From contig CAIMDB010000032.1 in assembly GCA_903839675.1 (NCBI GenBank), forward strand, positions 62,001-126,000: DNA of 64,000 nt, read 5' to 3'. Every line of letters starts with the position of its first letter. Within the stretch, counting starts at the first letter, position 1. The position numbers and the translations under genes were made by a program. Source of the stretch: an uncultured Sphingomonadales bacterium (GTDB taxonomy: Bacteria > Pseudomonadota > Alphaproteobacteria > Sphingomonadales > Sphingomonadaceae). Shown one piece after another: positions 54,024-63,137 of this stretch. The notes under the pieces are model-generated. The model did not search any database. It was not told where the DNA came from and saw nothing but the letters and a program-made list of their open reading frames with translations.

Positions 54024-54608
54024 TTAGACCGGTCCGGCGGTCGCCTTGGCGGCTTTGGCGTCTTGCAGCAGCTTCAAGATCACCGCAGCGCGGCTGTCCC
54101 GCGCGGCATAATCCAACGCTGACATGCCCGCGGCGCGGTCGGTGCGGCGCGGATTGGCGCCCGCTGCCAAGAGTAAACGGACCATCGCGACATCGCGTTT
54201 CTGCGTCGCCAAGATCAACGGCGTTTCGCCGCGCGAGTTGATGGCGTCCACGGTGGCGCGCCGCTTGATCAGTAGATCCGCTGCCTCCGCATAGCCAATC
54301 TGCGTGGCGAGAAGCAGCGGCGTGTTGCCGTCGGCATCCTTGATGTCGGGCTTGGCGCCCTTTGCCAGCAGGAAGGACAGCCAGGTGGTGTCGCGCCGTT
54401 TGGTGACGATATGCAGCGCGGCTTCGCCGGTGGAGACATCCTTGGTGTCGACAATCACATTGCCCGGTTTGCTGAGGATCTCGGTCGCCTTGGCCCCATC
54501 TCGCTCGCGCACAGATTTCAGGAAGTTATAGCCGTCCGAATATTGCGCGCTGGCCACAGCCGGCCAAAGCAGCAGTGCAGCGATGATGGTCGCGATGAAC
54601 TTTTTCAT
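54024..54608 (-). CDS. Exported ankyrin-repeat protein
   Basis: A 194-residue protein with signal peptide (about 1-22) and four ankyrin repeats (about 50-185): TGEAALHIVTKRRDTTWLSFLL, GNTPLLLATQIGYAEAADLL, GETPLILATQKRDVAMVRLL and MSALDYAARDSRAAVILKLL. It is predicted to be periplasmic; partner unknown. It faces parB convergently, and is divergent from the SCO1 gene. Confidence 0.85.
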   Translation of the reverse strand: MKKFIATIIAALLLWPAVASAQYSDGYNFLKSVRERDGAKATEILSKPGNVIVDTKDVSTGEAALHIVTKRRDTTWLSFLLAKGAKPDIKDADGNTPLLLATQIGYAEAADLLIKRRATVDAINSRGETPLILATQKRDVAMVRLLLAAGANPRRTDRAAGMSALDYAARDSRAAVILKLLQDAKAAKATAGPV

Positions 54609-54683
54609 ATCGGTACGCCCCAGAATGTGCGGATAAATCGTCCCTTGCACGCTGCCGCGTAGCAGAGCAAAGCTATCCGGACC

Positions 54684-55271
54684 ATGAACAAATTCAAGAT
54701 CCTCGCCGCGGCTTTTGCCATGACTGCTTTGTCTGCCTGCGGAGGCGCGCCTGCCGGGCCGCCGCCTTTGGAAGGGGCGAAAATGGGCGGCGCCTTCCGC
54801 CTAACCAATCAGGACGGCAAGACCGTCACGGATGCGGACTTTGCGGGCAAATATCGGCTCGTCTATTTTGGCTATACTTTTTGCCCCGATATCTGCCCGA
54901 CTGATTTGGCTGACATCGGCAAAGGCCTAGCTGCCTTTGAAAAGGTTGATCCGAAACGCGCCGCAAAGGTCGAGCCGATCTTCATCACCCTCGATCCCGC
55001 GCGTGATACGCCTGCAGTGGTGAAGGAGTTCGTCTCCAACTTCCACCCGCGCATGGTCGGCCTGACCGGGCCGGAGAAGGACATTGACGCTGTCGCTCAG
55101 CGCTATGGCATCGCCTATATGCGGGAGAAGCCTAATGCACAGGGCGCTTATCTGGTCGATCACGTCCGGATTGTTGTGCTGTATGGCCCCAAAGGCGAAC
55201 CAATTGCCATCATGCCGCAGAACGCCAAACCGCAGGCCTTTGCGGATGAGCTGGCCCGCTGGGTCCGATAA
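54684..55271 (+). CDS. SCO1/SenC family copper-binding lipoprotein
   Basis: A 195-residue thioredoxin-fold protein with a lipobox ending at C19 (ALSAC). The copper ligands are C67 and C71 in CPDIC and H160 in LVDHVRIVV. It helps assemble the CuA centre of cytochrome oxidase in the periplasm. Its TAA overlaps the ATG of the next gene by one base. Confidence 0.92.
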   Translation: MNKFKILAAAFAMTALSACGGAPAGPPPLEGAKMGGAFRLTNQDGKTVTDADFAGKYRLVYFGYTFCPDICPTDLADIGKGLAAFEKVDPKRAAKVEPIFITLDPARDTPAVVKEFVSNFHPRMVGLTGPEKDIDAVAQRYGIAYMREKPNAQGAYLVDHVRIVVLYGPKGEPIAIMPQNAKPQAFADELARWVR

Positions 55272-55720
55272 TGGCGGGCGACCGGTATTGGGAGGACCGT
55301 CCACTCGAGACGTTGAACCGCGCGCAATGGGAATCGCTGTGTGACGGATGCGGCAAATGCTGCCTCAACAAGCTGGAAGACGAGGATACGGGGGAGATTT
55401 ACCCGACCAACGTCGCCTGCCGCTTGCTGGACCGGGCCAGTGGCCAATGCTCCGACTATCGCCATCGTTTTGCCCAGGTTCCGGACTGTATCCGGCTGAC
55501 CCCGGCGCGGCTGGAAACGATGGACTGGCTGCCCGAAACCTGCGGATATGTCCGCCGGGCCAACAATTTACCGTTGCCCGAATGGCATCATCTCGTCTGC
55601 GGGGACCGTGAGGAGATCCACAGGCGTGGCATGTCCACGCGCGGCTGGACGGTGTCTGAAGTTGATGCGGGTGATCTGGAAAACCACATCATCGAATGGC
55701 CGGAGGAACGGCCCAAGTGA
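55271..55720 (+). CDS. YcgN/UPF0260 family Cys-rich protein
   Basis: A 149-residue cytoplasmic protein of the YkgJ-like zinc/iron-chelating class. Several conserved cysteines are visible: LCDGCGKCCLNKLED near residue 25, NVACRLLD, GQCSDY and ETCGYVRRA. Function unknown. ATG shares its A with the SCO1 stop; its TGA shares with the GTG of the next gene. Confidence 0.87.
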   Translation: MAGDRYWEDRPLETLNRAQWESLCDGCGKCCLNKLEDEDTGEIYPTNVACRLLDRASGQCSDYRHRFAQVPDCIRLTPARLETMDWLPETCGYVRRANNLPLPEWHHLVCGDREEIHRRGMSTRGWTVSEVDAGDLENHIIEWPEERPK

Positions 55721-56400
55721 CCGTAGCGGGCATTGATGGACTGGAGATCATTCGCAAACGCGAAGCGCGGCGGATGAAATTGACTGTCGATCCCCGCAGT
55801 GGCGCTGTCCGTCTTGTCCTGCCGCTGCGCGCGGCACTTGGCCCGGCGATGGACTGGGTGGAGGCGCATCGCGGCTGGATACAACGGCAACGCGAACGCC
55901 TGCCAGACCCTTGGCCTATCACAACGGGCATGGCTGTGCCCTTTGCGGGACGCGACTATGTGCTCGATTGGTCGGAGACGCACCCGCGCAAACCGGCGCT
56001 TTTGGGGGATCGACTGACGATTGGCGGGCCGCAAGACGTTATGGCGTCACGACTTTTGCGTTGGATGCGGGCCGAGGCCAAGGCGGTTCTCGACGCGGAA
56101 ACCCGCGCCATTGCAGGGGCTGCCAATATCGAGGTGGCGGAGGTGTCGGTTGGTGATCCCCGCGCGCGCTGGGGCAGTTGTTCGAGCAACGGCAATATCC
56201 GCTATAGCTGGCGGCTGATCTTGATGCCGGACCATGTCCGCCGGTCGATTGTGGCGCATGAAGTGGCGCACCGCGTCCATATGGATCACAGCCGCGCCTT
56301 TCATCGTCTTGAGGCAGAGCTTTTTGGAGCGGACCCGCGCACCGCACGTGCCTGGTTGCGCGCGCATGGCGCCCGGCTTCACTGGTTCGGGCGGGACTGA
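55717..56400 (+). CDS. YgjP-like zinc metallopeptidase
   Basis: A 227-residue M48-type metallopeptidase with the HExxH motif at 181-185 (HEVAHRVHMDHS); additional conserved blocks RWGSCSSNGNIRYSWRL and FHRLEAELF. GTG 55717 overlaps the previous stop (GTGA) with GGAGG 10 nt upstream, so it is preferred over the longer frame. The last 22 bp overlap the 3' end of the convergent penicillin-binding protein gene. Confidence 0.87.
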   Translation: MTVAGIDGLEIIRKREARRMKLTVDPRSGAVRLVLPLRAALGPAMDWVEAHRGWIQRQRERLPDPWPITTGMAVPFAGRDYVLDWSETHPRKPALLGDRLTIGGPQDVMASRLLRWMRAEAKAVLDAETRAIAGAANIEVAEVSVGDPRARWGSCSSNGNIRYSWRLILMPDHVRRSIVAHEVAHRVHMDHSRAFHRLEAELFGADPRTARAWLRAHGARLHWFGRD

Positions 56401-58433
56401 TCGGCGCGCGGAGCGGACGACCGGGCCGGCGTCGCGTCGCGTCGGGTCGCCTCGTCGATGATGCGGCGATATTCGGCGTCTTCTGCTGCCGGATCATAGT
56501 CTGAAGGTGCCGCCGGTTCGATTGGATTGCCATTCTCATCCACAAAGGAGGACGGGGTTGAAGCATTGCCCTGATCGCCCAGATAGGCTTCCTCGTCGGA
56601 CTCGAGCATCCATTCCGGCAATGTCACGTCGGTTTCGAACTTTTCGACCGGTCGTTTTGCAACAGCCGCACGCATGAACGCGGCAAAGGCCATGGCCGGG
56701 GCCCGCCCGCCCTGTAGATCGCGCACGGGACGTGCATCATCGCGGCCCATCCAGACGCCTGTGGTGATCCCGCTTGAAAAGCCCATGAACCAGCCATCTT
56801 TATTGGAGGTGGTTGTCCCTGTTTTGCCGGCAACAGGGCGACCAATTTGCGCCGCACGACCCGTCCCCGCGCTGACGGCGGTTTGCATCATGTCGGTCAT
56901 GCCCGCGGCCACCCAAGGGTCGATCAACTGGAGGTCTGGCTCCTTGGCGCGCTGGTAAAGCAACTCGCCGGACGCCGCCGTCACCTTGACGATACCATAA
57001 GGGGCAACGGCTTTGCCCTTGGCCTGCACGGCGGCATAAGCGCGCGTCATGTCGATCAGGCGGACGTCCGATGTGCCCAACACCATTGATGGCTGCGTGT
57101 TGATCGGCGTCGTGATGCCGAGCCTGCGCGCCATGCCGGCAATGGCGCCAGTGCCGATTTCCTGCCCGATCTGCGCCGCGATCGTGTTGATCGAATAGGT
57201 GAAGGCCGTGCGCAACGTCATTTCACCGAGGTTCCGGCCAGAATTGTTGCGCGGGCTCCAGCCTCCAATGTCGACGGGCTGGTCAATCATCTTGGTTTCC
57301 GGCGTCATGCCGGATTCCAGCGCTGACAGATAGACGAACAGCTTGAACGCAGAGCCCGGCTGCCGCACCGCTTGCGTGGCACGGTTGTAGATCGACGTCA
57401 CATAATCGCGCCCGCCCACCATCGCGCGCACTGCACCATCGCGGTCCAGCGCGACAAGGGCGCCTTGTGCGTTGGCGGGGGCGAAGCTGTTGATGGCCGC
57501 AGCAGCTGCGGTCTGCATCGACGGGTCAATGGTGGTCCAGACGTCAATCGGGGCCGTCGTCTCTTCAATCAGCCCGTCTAGCTGCGGCAAGGCCCAGTCG
57601 GTGAAGTAACGGATGCTGTTCTGTTGCGGCGGGCTGGCCAGTTTGACCGATTCAGGACGCGCCATGGCGGCTTGCTGGGTGGTGATGACGCCTGCATCCG
57701 CCATCACGCCCAGCACAACCTTGGACCGGCCAAGGGCGGCCTGCGCGTCTGCGGTTGGGGAGTAGTTGGAGGGCGCTTTGACCAGTCCGGCGATGATCGC
57801 GGCTTCTTCCAGGCTCAGCTTTTTGGCGGGATGGTCAAAAAAGCGGCGGGAGGCCGCATCAATGCCATAAGCGCCACCGCCGAAATAAACGCGGTTCAGA
57901 TAGAGCTCGAGGATCTCATCTTTCGAATATTTGGCTTCCATGGCCATGGCGATGACGAGTTCCCGCCCCTTACGGCCAAAGGTACGTGTGTTGGTGAGGA
58001 AGAGGTTGCGGGCCAGCTGCTGGGTGATGGTTGATCCGCCCTGCGCGAAGTGGCCCCGCGTCAGGCGGACCTGCACCGCACGGGCAAGGCCGATGGGGTC
58101 GACGCCGGGGTGATAGCGGAAGCGCCGGTCCTCCACCGAAACCATGGCGTCCACCATGACGTCGGGAATGTCGCGATAATCGACCCATTCGCCATAGATC
58201 GGCCCGAGCGAGAGGATGACCTGCCCCGTTGAATCGCGGACGCGAATGACCTGGCCGAGCGAGTCGCGCGTCCGCAGCTCCCCGAAGTCAGGCAGCGAAG
58301 AATAAGCAAAACCGATGGCGGACACCAAGCCGACCAGAATGACACCGCCAAGCACCAGACCCCAACGGAACAGGCGGGCGAACAGGCCGCGTTCCTTGGG
58401 CGCAGGGGCAGGTTTGGGACGCTTGCTGGCCAT
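56379..58433 (-). CDS. Class A penicillin-binding protein (PBP1A family)
   Basis: A 684-residue bifunctional peptidoglycan synthase anchored by an N-terminal helix (about 20-45). GT51 motifs appear around 97 (EDRRFRYHPGVDPIG) and GGSTITQQLARN; the transpeptidase has SAFK in GSAFKLFVY (about 360), SIN in SINTIAAQ, and KTGTTTSNKDGW. The C-terminus (about 590-684) is acidic/charged. It converges with the YgjP gene. Confidence 0.92.
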   Translation of the reverse strand: MASKRPKPAPAPKERGLFARLFRWGLVLGGVILVGLVSAIGFAYSSLPDFGELRTRDSLGQVIRVRDSTGQVILSLGPIYGEWVDYRDIPDVMVDAMVSVEDRRFRYHPGVDPIGLARAVQVRLTRGHFAQGGSTITQQLARNLFLTNTRTFGRKGRELVIAMAMEAKYSKDEILELYLNRVYFGGGAYGIDAASRRFFDHPAKKLSLEEAAIIAGLVKAPSNYSPTADAQAALGRSKVVLGVMADAGVITTQQAAMARPESVKLASPPQQNSIRYFTDWALPQLDGLIEETTAPIDVWTTIDPSMQTAAAAAINSFAPANAQGALVALDRDGAVRAMVGGRDYVTSIYNRATQAVRQPGSAFKLFVYLSALESGMTPETKMIDQPVDIGGWSPRNNSGRNLGEMTLRTAFTYSINTIAAQIGQEIGTGAIAGMARRLGITTPINTQPSMVLGTSDVRLIDMTRAYAAVQAKGKAVAPYGIVKVTAASGELLYQRAKEPDLQLIDPWVAAGMTDMMQTAVSAGTGRAAQIGRPVAGKTGTTTSNKDGWFMGFSSGITTGVWMGRDDARPVRDLQGGRAPAMAFAAFMRAAVAKRPVEKFETDVTLPEWMLESDEEAYLGDQGNASTPSSFVDENGNPIEPAAPSDYDPAAEDAEYRRIIDEATRRDATPARSSAPRADQSRPNQ

Positions 58434-58494
58434 GTGTTGGCCTTCTTAGGCGGCGGCGAGACTCGCGGCAAGGCGCTGTGTGCGCCTGCCCAAG

Positions 58495-58896
58495 TCAGTC
58501 GTCATTGCCACCGTCAAAATCGAGCGACACGCTGTTCATGCAAAAGCGAAGCCCGGTCGGCTGCGGACCATCAGGGAAGACGTGTCCCAGATGGCCGTCA
58601 CAGCGGGTGCAGCGCACCTCGATGCGCGTCATGCCGTGGGCTGTGTCTTCCACCATCGTCACGGCGTCGGTTGTGACCGGCGCATAGAAGCTGGGCCAGC
58701 CGGAACCGGATTCATATTTGGTGTCGGACAGGAACAGGTCTGCCCCGCATCCGGCGCAGCGATAAATGCCATCCTCTTTGCATTCATTGAGCGCGCCCGA
58801 AAAGGCGCGCTCGGTTCCTGCATGGCGCAGCACCTCAAATTGCTGGGGGGTCAGGCGCGCACGCCACTCGTCGTCGGTGAGAAGAAGCTTTTCCAT
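58495..58896 (-). CDS. msrB: Methionine-R-sulfoxide reductase, cytosolic copy
   Basis: A 133-residue MsrB without a leader. Zinc pairs C47/C50 and C96/C99; catalytic C119 in FCMNS. The start is M in [11 protein letters not shown]; the longer frame upstream is not used. It is 31 bp after the flavoprotein of the polyketide operon. It complements the exported msrB at 25,227-25,700. Confidence 0.9.
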   Translation of the reverse strand: MEKLLLTDDEWRARLTPQQFEVLRHAGTERAFSGALNECKEDGIYRCAGCGADLFLSDTKYESGSGWPSFYAPVTTDAVTMVEDTAHGMTRIEVRCTRCDGHLGHVFPDGPQPTGLRFCMNSVSLDFDGGNDD

Positions 58897-58927
58897 GATC
58901 TTAGTCTGGGCGTTCTGCGCCTGCGCT

Positions 58928-59986
58928 TCAAGCCTCAATCCGCGTCGCGCTCGCCATGGCTGGACCGAGCTTTGGAAAAAGCGACAAAGCGAGCAGGATG
59001 AGGCCACGTCCCATGGCGAATTCAGAGGTGTGCCAGATGGCCGTTGCGCGCCCGATGGGCCGACCACTCTGCCGTCCGAACCGGGCCTGCCAATGGGGCG
59101 CCTCTTCGCGTCCGCCCCGCAGGAACGCTTCGGCGGCGCTGCGCCCACTGGCGAGCGCAATGCCATTGCCCTCACCCGCCAGTGACGGAATGACGCCAGC
59201 CTGATCCCCAATGCGGAACAGTCCGGGCGCTGTCTGGCGCGCACGCCAGCCATAAGGGACGGCGGCGATGGCATCGATGGGCGTTGCCTCGGTCAGGCTC
59301 TCAAGCCGCGCCCCAAAGGCCTTATGCGTGCTGCCAAGGCTCTGGAGCAGGCCGCGCGGGTCCCGGCCATGTTCGGTCAGCAACGACTTGCGCAAAGCAA
59401 GGCAGATATTGGCGCTGCCATCTTCCTGCAGTTCAATCCCGGCATAGCCGCGGTCAAACATGTGCAGCTCAATGGCGCCGCCAACCAGTCGGGAGAGCGA
59501 CGCACTGGCGGGCAGGCGAACGCGCAGGCCCATGGCGGGATCGCGGGCAGTGCGGGGGCGTTCCGCGCCCTTCAGATCATATTTGCCGGTTGCCAGAAAG
59601 ACGGTGTCGGTCCGGTCTGCCAGATCCTCCAGATGCCGCACCATGACGCCACGTTCCAGCCCCGCCCCGGCTTGAACGGCGGCGGACAGCAGCGCGGTGT
59701 CCATCGCGCGGCGGGACAGGCCAAGGGCCCGTTCCGGCAAGGGGGCAGAGGCTGTGCGATCGCCCCAAAAGACGGTGAGATGATCGACCGGATGGCCGTC
59801 TGGCGACACGCCGAGCTGTTCGAGGCTTTTTATCGTGCGCCAGCTCAGAAAGCCGCCGCACAGGGCGTCGCCGGTTTCGGTCGATCGCTCAAGGATCAGC
59901 GGACGCGCGCCGCCCTTGGCGAGTGTGATCGCAGCGGCACAACCGGCGGGGCCGGCGCCGATGATTATCGGATCGCTTCGACGCAT
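58928..59986 (-). CDS. FAD-dependent oxidoreductase, geranylgeranyl reductase/hydroxylase-like
   Basis: A 352-residue flavoprotein. The FAD-binding [13 protein letters not shown] is near residue 8-20; [27 protein letters not shown] marks the second FAD block. It resembles both geranylgeranyl reductases and aromatic hydroxylases. It overlaps by 22 bp the end of the upstream methyltransferase gene, last catalytic gene of the type III PKS operon. Hydroxylation of a polyketide-derived phenol is a plausible but unproven role. Confidence 0.8.
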   Translation of the reverse strand: MRRSDPIIIGAGPAGCAAAITLAKGGARPLILERSTETGDALCGGFLSWRTIKSLEQLGVSPDGHPVDHLTVFWGDRTASAPLPERALGLSRRAMDTALLSAAVQAGAGLERGVMVRHLEDLADRTDTVFLATGKYDLKGAERPRTARDPAMGLRVRLPASASLSRLVGGAIELHMFDRGYAGIELQEDGSANICLALRKSLLTEHGRDPRGLLQSLGSTHKAFGARLESLTEATPIDAIAAVPYGWRARQTAPGLFRIGDQAGVIPSLAGEGNGIALASGRSAAEAFLRGGREEAPHWQARFGRQSGRPIGRATAIWHTSEFAMGRGLILLALSLFPKLGPAMASATRIEA

Positions 59987-60654
59987 AGCCGAAAGGGAAA
60001 GGTGCGAAAGACGCGGGCATTGTGCACCCCGGCTTCCGCAAGGATGGGGGGCCATTCACTTGGCCGGTAGGACCGGGCGATGGAGAGCGTGCCATCTTCC
60101 CGAACGATCCGGTGCCACCCGAATATCCGTGCGAGCAGGGGATAGCCCGCATAGGCAAAGCCATGGCGGTGCAGATCATTGATGAACCAGCCACGCTTGG
60201 CATGCTGATCCATGAAGCGCAGGAAGGTCACCAATTGGTCATGCGTCATATGATGCGCGACGAGGCTGGAGAGGATGACGTCCCATGGCTCCCCGGCCAG
60301 ATCGGCATAGTCGCCCGTCCGGTAAGTGATGGGCAGGCTGGCCGACGTGCGCGTCATCGCTGCCTCGGCGCTGCGGGGGTTCAGGTCGATGCCGACCAGT
60401 TCGACCGATTGGCGCCGCGCCTTGGCCCAATGGGCGATGCGCCGCAGCATATCCCCGTCCCCAAAGCCGACATCGAGAATGCGCAAAGGGCTGCTGCTGC
60501 GCGCCGTGACCCGGTTCAGAAAGCTGAGCGTCGGGCGGCGCGCCATCGTGATTGTGTTGACCTGCGCCAGATCTTTAAGGACGCGGGCATAGATGGAGGG
60601 GTCAAGGTCCTCGGCATCCATCTGCTCTTCTGTCAGGGCGCGCGTCTCGAGCAT
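59965..60654 (-). CDS. SAM-dependent methyltransferase of the polyketide operon
   Basis: A 229-residue class I methyltransferase. Motif I ILDVGFGDGDMLRRIA is near residue 59, the acidic ribose-binding residue in LVGIDLNPRSAEAA, and DVILSSLVAHHMTHDQ near residue 130. The ATG shares its base with the PKS stop (TGATG). It probably methylates the PKS product; carbon or oxygen is not predictable. Confidence 0.82.
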   Translation of the reverse strand: MLETRALTEEQMDAEDLDPSIYARVLKDLAQVNTITMARRPTLSFLNRVTARSSSPLRILDVGFGDGDMLRRIAHWAKARRQSVELVGIDLNPRSAEAAMTRTSASLPITYRTGDYADLAGEPWDVILSSLVAHHMTHDQLVTFLRFMDQHAKRGWFINDLHRHGFAYAGYPLLARIFGWHRIVREDGTLSIARSYRPSEWPPILAEAGVHNARVFRTFPFRLCVEAIR

Positions 60655-61715
60655 CAGGTGACCGTCCGGAAGCGGAAGCCTTCGGCGGCTAGCCCCGGCC
60701 CAAAGGCAAGCGCCACGCCGCGCGATACGGGGCGGCCCATCATGCGTGCCAGCACGAACATAAGGGTGGCGGAGGACATGTTGCCGCCCTCCAGCAGGAC
60801 TTGGCGCGACTCGCTGAGGGCATCAGTCGCAAGCGACAGGCCCTGTTCCACCGCATCAAGGATGGACCGGCCCCCGGCATGGACGGCCCAGGCGTCGACA
60901 TCCGCGGGTGCACCCCCCGCCAGCGTTGTGACAAGGTTGGGATCGCGCAGCGCATCAGCAATGCGGCCGGGCACCTGGCCCGACAGATGCATCTCAAAGC
61001 CATTGTCACCAATGTCCCAGCGAATCAGATCGTCTGATTCAGGCAGTGTCGTTGCAAAGGGCGCCTCGACCGACAGTCCGGGCCCGTCAGAGCAGACCTG
61101 GGCTGCCGCCGCGCCGTCGCCAAATTGGAGCATGGCGAGCAAAGATTCGATGCTGCCCGTTCTGTTGAGATGAAGCGAGGAGAGCTCGACCGTCACCACG
61201 AGCACGCGTGCATCGGGTTGCGACCGGACAATGTGTGCCGCGCTCCTGAGTGCCGTGACGGCGGCATAGCAGCCCATAAAGCCGATCAGCAGCCGCTCCA
61301 CCGATGGGGAGAGCCCCAATTGCCGCGCGATGATCTGGTCCACGCCGGGGGCGACAAAGCCGGTGCAACTCGCCACGACAAGATGCGTGACCGTGGAGGT
61401 GTCTTGGGTGAGACCGCCAATGGCCTGCAGCGCGAGCGCGGGGGCATGTTCGGCATAGAGCGCCATACGCGCCGCTGTCGTGGGGTCGTCGCCTGCATAA
61501 AAGCCGCCGGGGGAAACAGGGGAGCCACCGTCAGCGGTGAGAGGGAGGACGGCAAAGCGGTGCGCGATGCCCGCCCGGCTGGCCATGCGGCGGAACAAGG
61601 CGCGTTCCCGGTCGTTTTCGATGCGGCTTTCCGCCCAACCCACAAAGGCGGCGTGGATATCCTGCGTCGGACGTGCAGTGGCGAGCCCCACAATCCGGGG
61701 GACAATTTCAGTCAA
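60654..61715 (-). CDS. Type III polyketide synthase
   Basis: A 353-residue chalcone/stilbene synthase-like homodimeric ketosynthase. The catalytic triad is complete: C149 (GFMGCYAAV), H279 (WAVHAGG) and N312 (EGGNMSSATL). It condenses malonyl-CoA onto a CoA starter; bacterial relatives make alkylresorcinols, pyrones or tetrahydroxynaphthalene. First gene of the PKS-methyltransferase-flavoprotein unit. Confidence 0.92.
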   Translation of the reverse strand: MTEIVPRIVGLATARPTQDIHAAFVGWAESRIENDRERALFRRMASRAGIAHRFAVLPLTADGGSPVSPGGFYAGDDPTTAARMALYAEHAPALALQAIGGLTQDTSTVTHLVVASCTGFVAPGVDQIIARQLGLSPSVERLLIGFMGCYAAVTALRSAAHIVRSQPDARVLVVTVELSSLHLNRTGSIESLLAMLQFGDGAAAAQVCSDGPGLSVEAPFATTLPESDDLIRWDIGDNGFEMHLSGQVPGRIADALRDPNLVTTLAGGAPADVDAWAVHAGGRSILDAVEQGLSLATDALSESRQVLLEGGNMSSATLMFVLARMMGRPVSRGVALAFGPGLAAEGFRFRTVT

Positions 61716-61796
61716 TTGATCCTCGCTCTGCGTCTGTCGCGCTTATGACCCAATTGGGAAAGACCTTGGTTAGCAGTTTCTTGAAGCTTGGGCAGT

Positions 61797-62321
61797 ATGC
61801 AAAGTTTCATGATCCGGATCAGCATCTTGGTTGGGTTGCTCCTCGTCGCGCCGACATCGGTTGCCGGCGAGTCGTGTCGATTATGCGCGCCGGAACCTGA
61901 ACGGTTATCCCAAGGTGGTCGCCCGAGCGTGCCCCTGCGTATTGAGATTGAGACCGCGCTGGACCTCGGCCGCGTGGCGCAGGGCGCGGGCGGCGGGGCA
62001 GTTGAACTTGATCCCAAAACGGGCGCCCGCCGCGTTGCAGGCGCGCTTGCGGATCTGGGGGGCATGGCGCTGACCGGCACGGCAATGATCTCAGGCACCC
62101 CCTATGCGCGCGTCCGCATTGATTTGCCTGCGCGCGTCCGACTCCAATCAACGACCGGCGATATCGCCGAAGTGGTGCAAATGCATAGCAACCTTCCGCC
62201 TGCACCAACGCTGAATGAACACGGCCAACTGCGCTTCACCTTTGGCGGCAAGATGGTTCTAAAGGGCGGAGAAAGCGGGGCTTTTCGGGGCTCTGTGCCG
62301 ATCAGCGTCGAATATGAGTAA
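61797..62321 (+). CDS. DUF4402 exported protein
   Basis: A 174-residue protein with a signal peptide (about 1-25) followed by a beta-rich DUF4402 domain (IEIETALDLGRVAQGAGGGAV and GAFRGSVPISVEYE ending). DUF4402 proteins are pilin-like surface components often encoded with a PapD chaperone and usher. ATG 61797 is chosen over TTG 61788 and ATG 61809; no clear ribosome site. Confidence 0.8.
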   Translation: MQSFMIRISILVGLLLVAPTSVAGESCRLCAPEPERLSQGGRPSVPLRIEIETALDLGRVAQGAGGGAVELDPKTGARRVAGALADLGGMALTGTAMISGTPYARVRIDLPARVRLQSTTGDIAEVVQMHSNLPPAPTLNEHGQLRFTFGGKMVLKGGESGAFRGSVPISVEYE

Positions 62322-62455
62322 GGCCCCTTCAATCCTTCCCTAGCCGTTAACCAAGAGCGGAAGGACATATTCAAACCATTATGGAGCAAAACGCATTCCG
62401 GAGTGGGGCAAGGTCGCACTCGGGAAGAAGCGTGAATTATCTAGGGGACAATAAA

Positions 62456-62953
62456 ATGAACATTCGTACTCTCAAGGCAGTGGCTGCCGGTTCGGTTCTG
62501 GCGCTCGGCCTGGTTTCGGGTGCTGCAAATGCGGCAACGGCTGATGGCACGGCGCGTGCGACGATCCTGCAGCAGGTTACCGTCACCAACACGTCGGACC
62601 TGCAGTTCGGCACAGTTGCCATCGGCACCGGCGGTGGTTCTGTGACAGTTGCAACGGGCGGCGGACGCACCTGCGCCACGACGCTTGTTTGCTCGGGCGC
62701 GACGACAGCGGCTGGCTTTGCCGTTGCAGGCGCAGTTGGCATGAACGTTGGCGTGACGGTTCCGGGTTCGGTGACGCTCACGGAAACAGGCGGCGCGACG
62801 ATGAGTGCAACGCTGAACTCCAGCGCAGCCTCGCTGACGCTTGCTGGCACGGCGGCTGATGCCTTCTCGGTCGGCGGTACGCTGAACGTTGGTGGTTCGC
62901 AGGCAGCTGGCGCGTATGCCGGTACCTTCACGGTGACCGTCAACTACCAGTAA
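62456..62953 (+). CDS. DUF4402 major subunit-like exported protein
   Basis: A 165-residue Thr/Ala/Gly-rich protein with a typical signal peptide (about 1-24, ending ANA). The DUF4402 fold is evident: TNTSDLQFGTVAIGTGGGSV, a Cys pair (about 65-71, CATTLVC) and the final strand AGTFTVTVNYQ. AGGGGAC about 8 nt before ATG 62456. The composition and abundance signals (own terminator) suggest a main structural subunit. Confidence 0.86.
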   Translation: MNIRTLKAVAAGSVLALGLVSGAANAATADGTARATILQQVTVTNTSDLQFGTVAIGTGGGSVTVATGGGRTCATTLVCSGATTAAGFAVAGAVGMNVGVTVPGSVTLTETGGATMSATLNSSAASLTLAGTAADAFSVGGTLNVGGSQAAGAYAGTFTVTVNYQ

Positions 62954-62980
62954 TTCTCTTCCTTCGGGAACCAGAGGAGG

Positions 62981-63014
62981 AGGGCCCGCCGGTACATCCG
63001 GCGGGCCCTTTTTC
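62981..63014 (+). terminator. Intrinsic terminator after the DUF4402 gene
   Basis: A 12-bp perfect stem (AGGGCCCGCCGG / CCGGCGGGCCCT, 62981-62992 and 62998-63009), 5-nt loop and T-run. It would give more subunit than chaperone transcript. Confidence 0.9.
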
Positions 63015-63137
63015 TTTGTCCAACACCCGCACACGCATTTCCCTGCGCCGTGGTTAGCAAAGATGAAACCATAATGGATGTAAGCCCGTGCCATGGGTGG
63101 GTTGCGTTTTGCCCAGAGAATTTTTCGGGGAAAGTTT

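Noticed and set aside
62346-62352. GTTAACC as a CtrA half-site upstream of the DUF4402 gene
   Set aside because: Single half-site without the second TTAA at the right spacing; too common to support.
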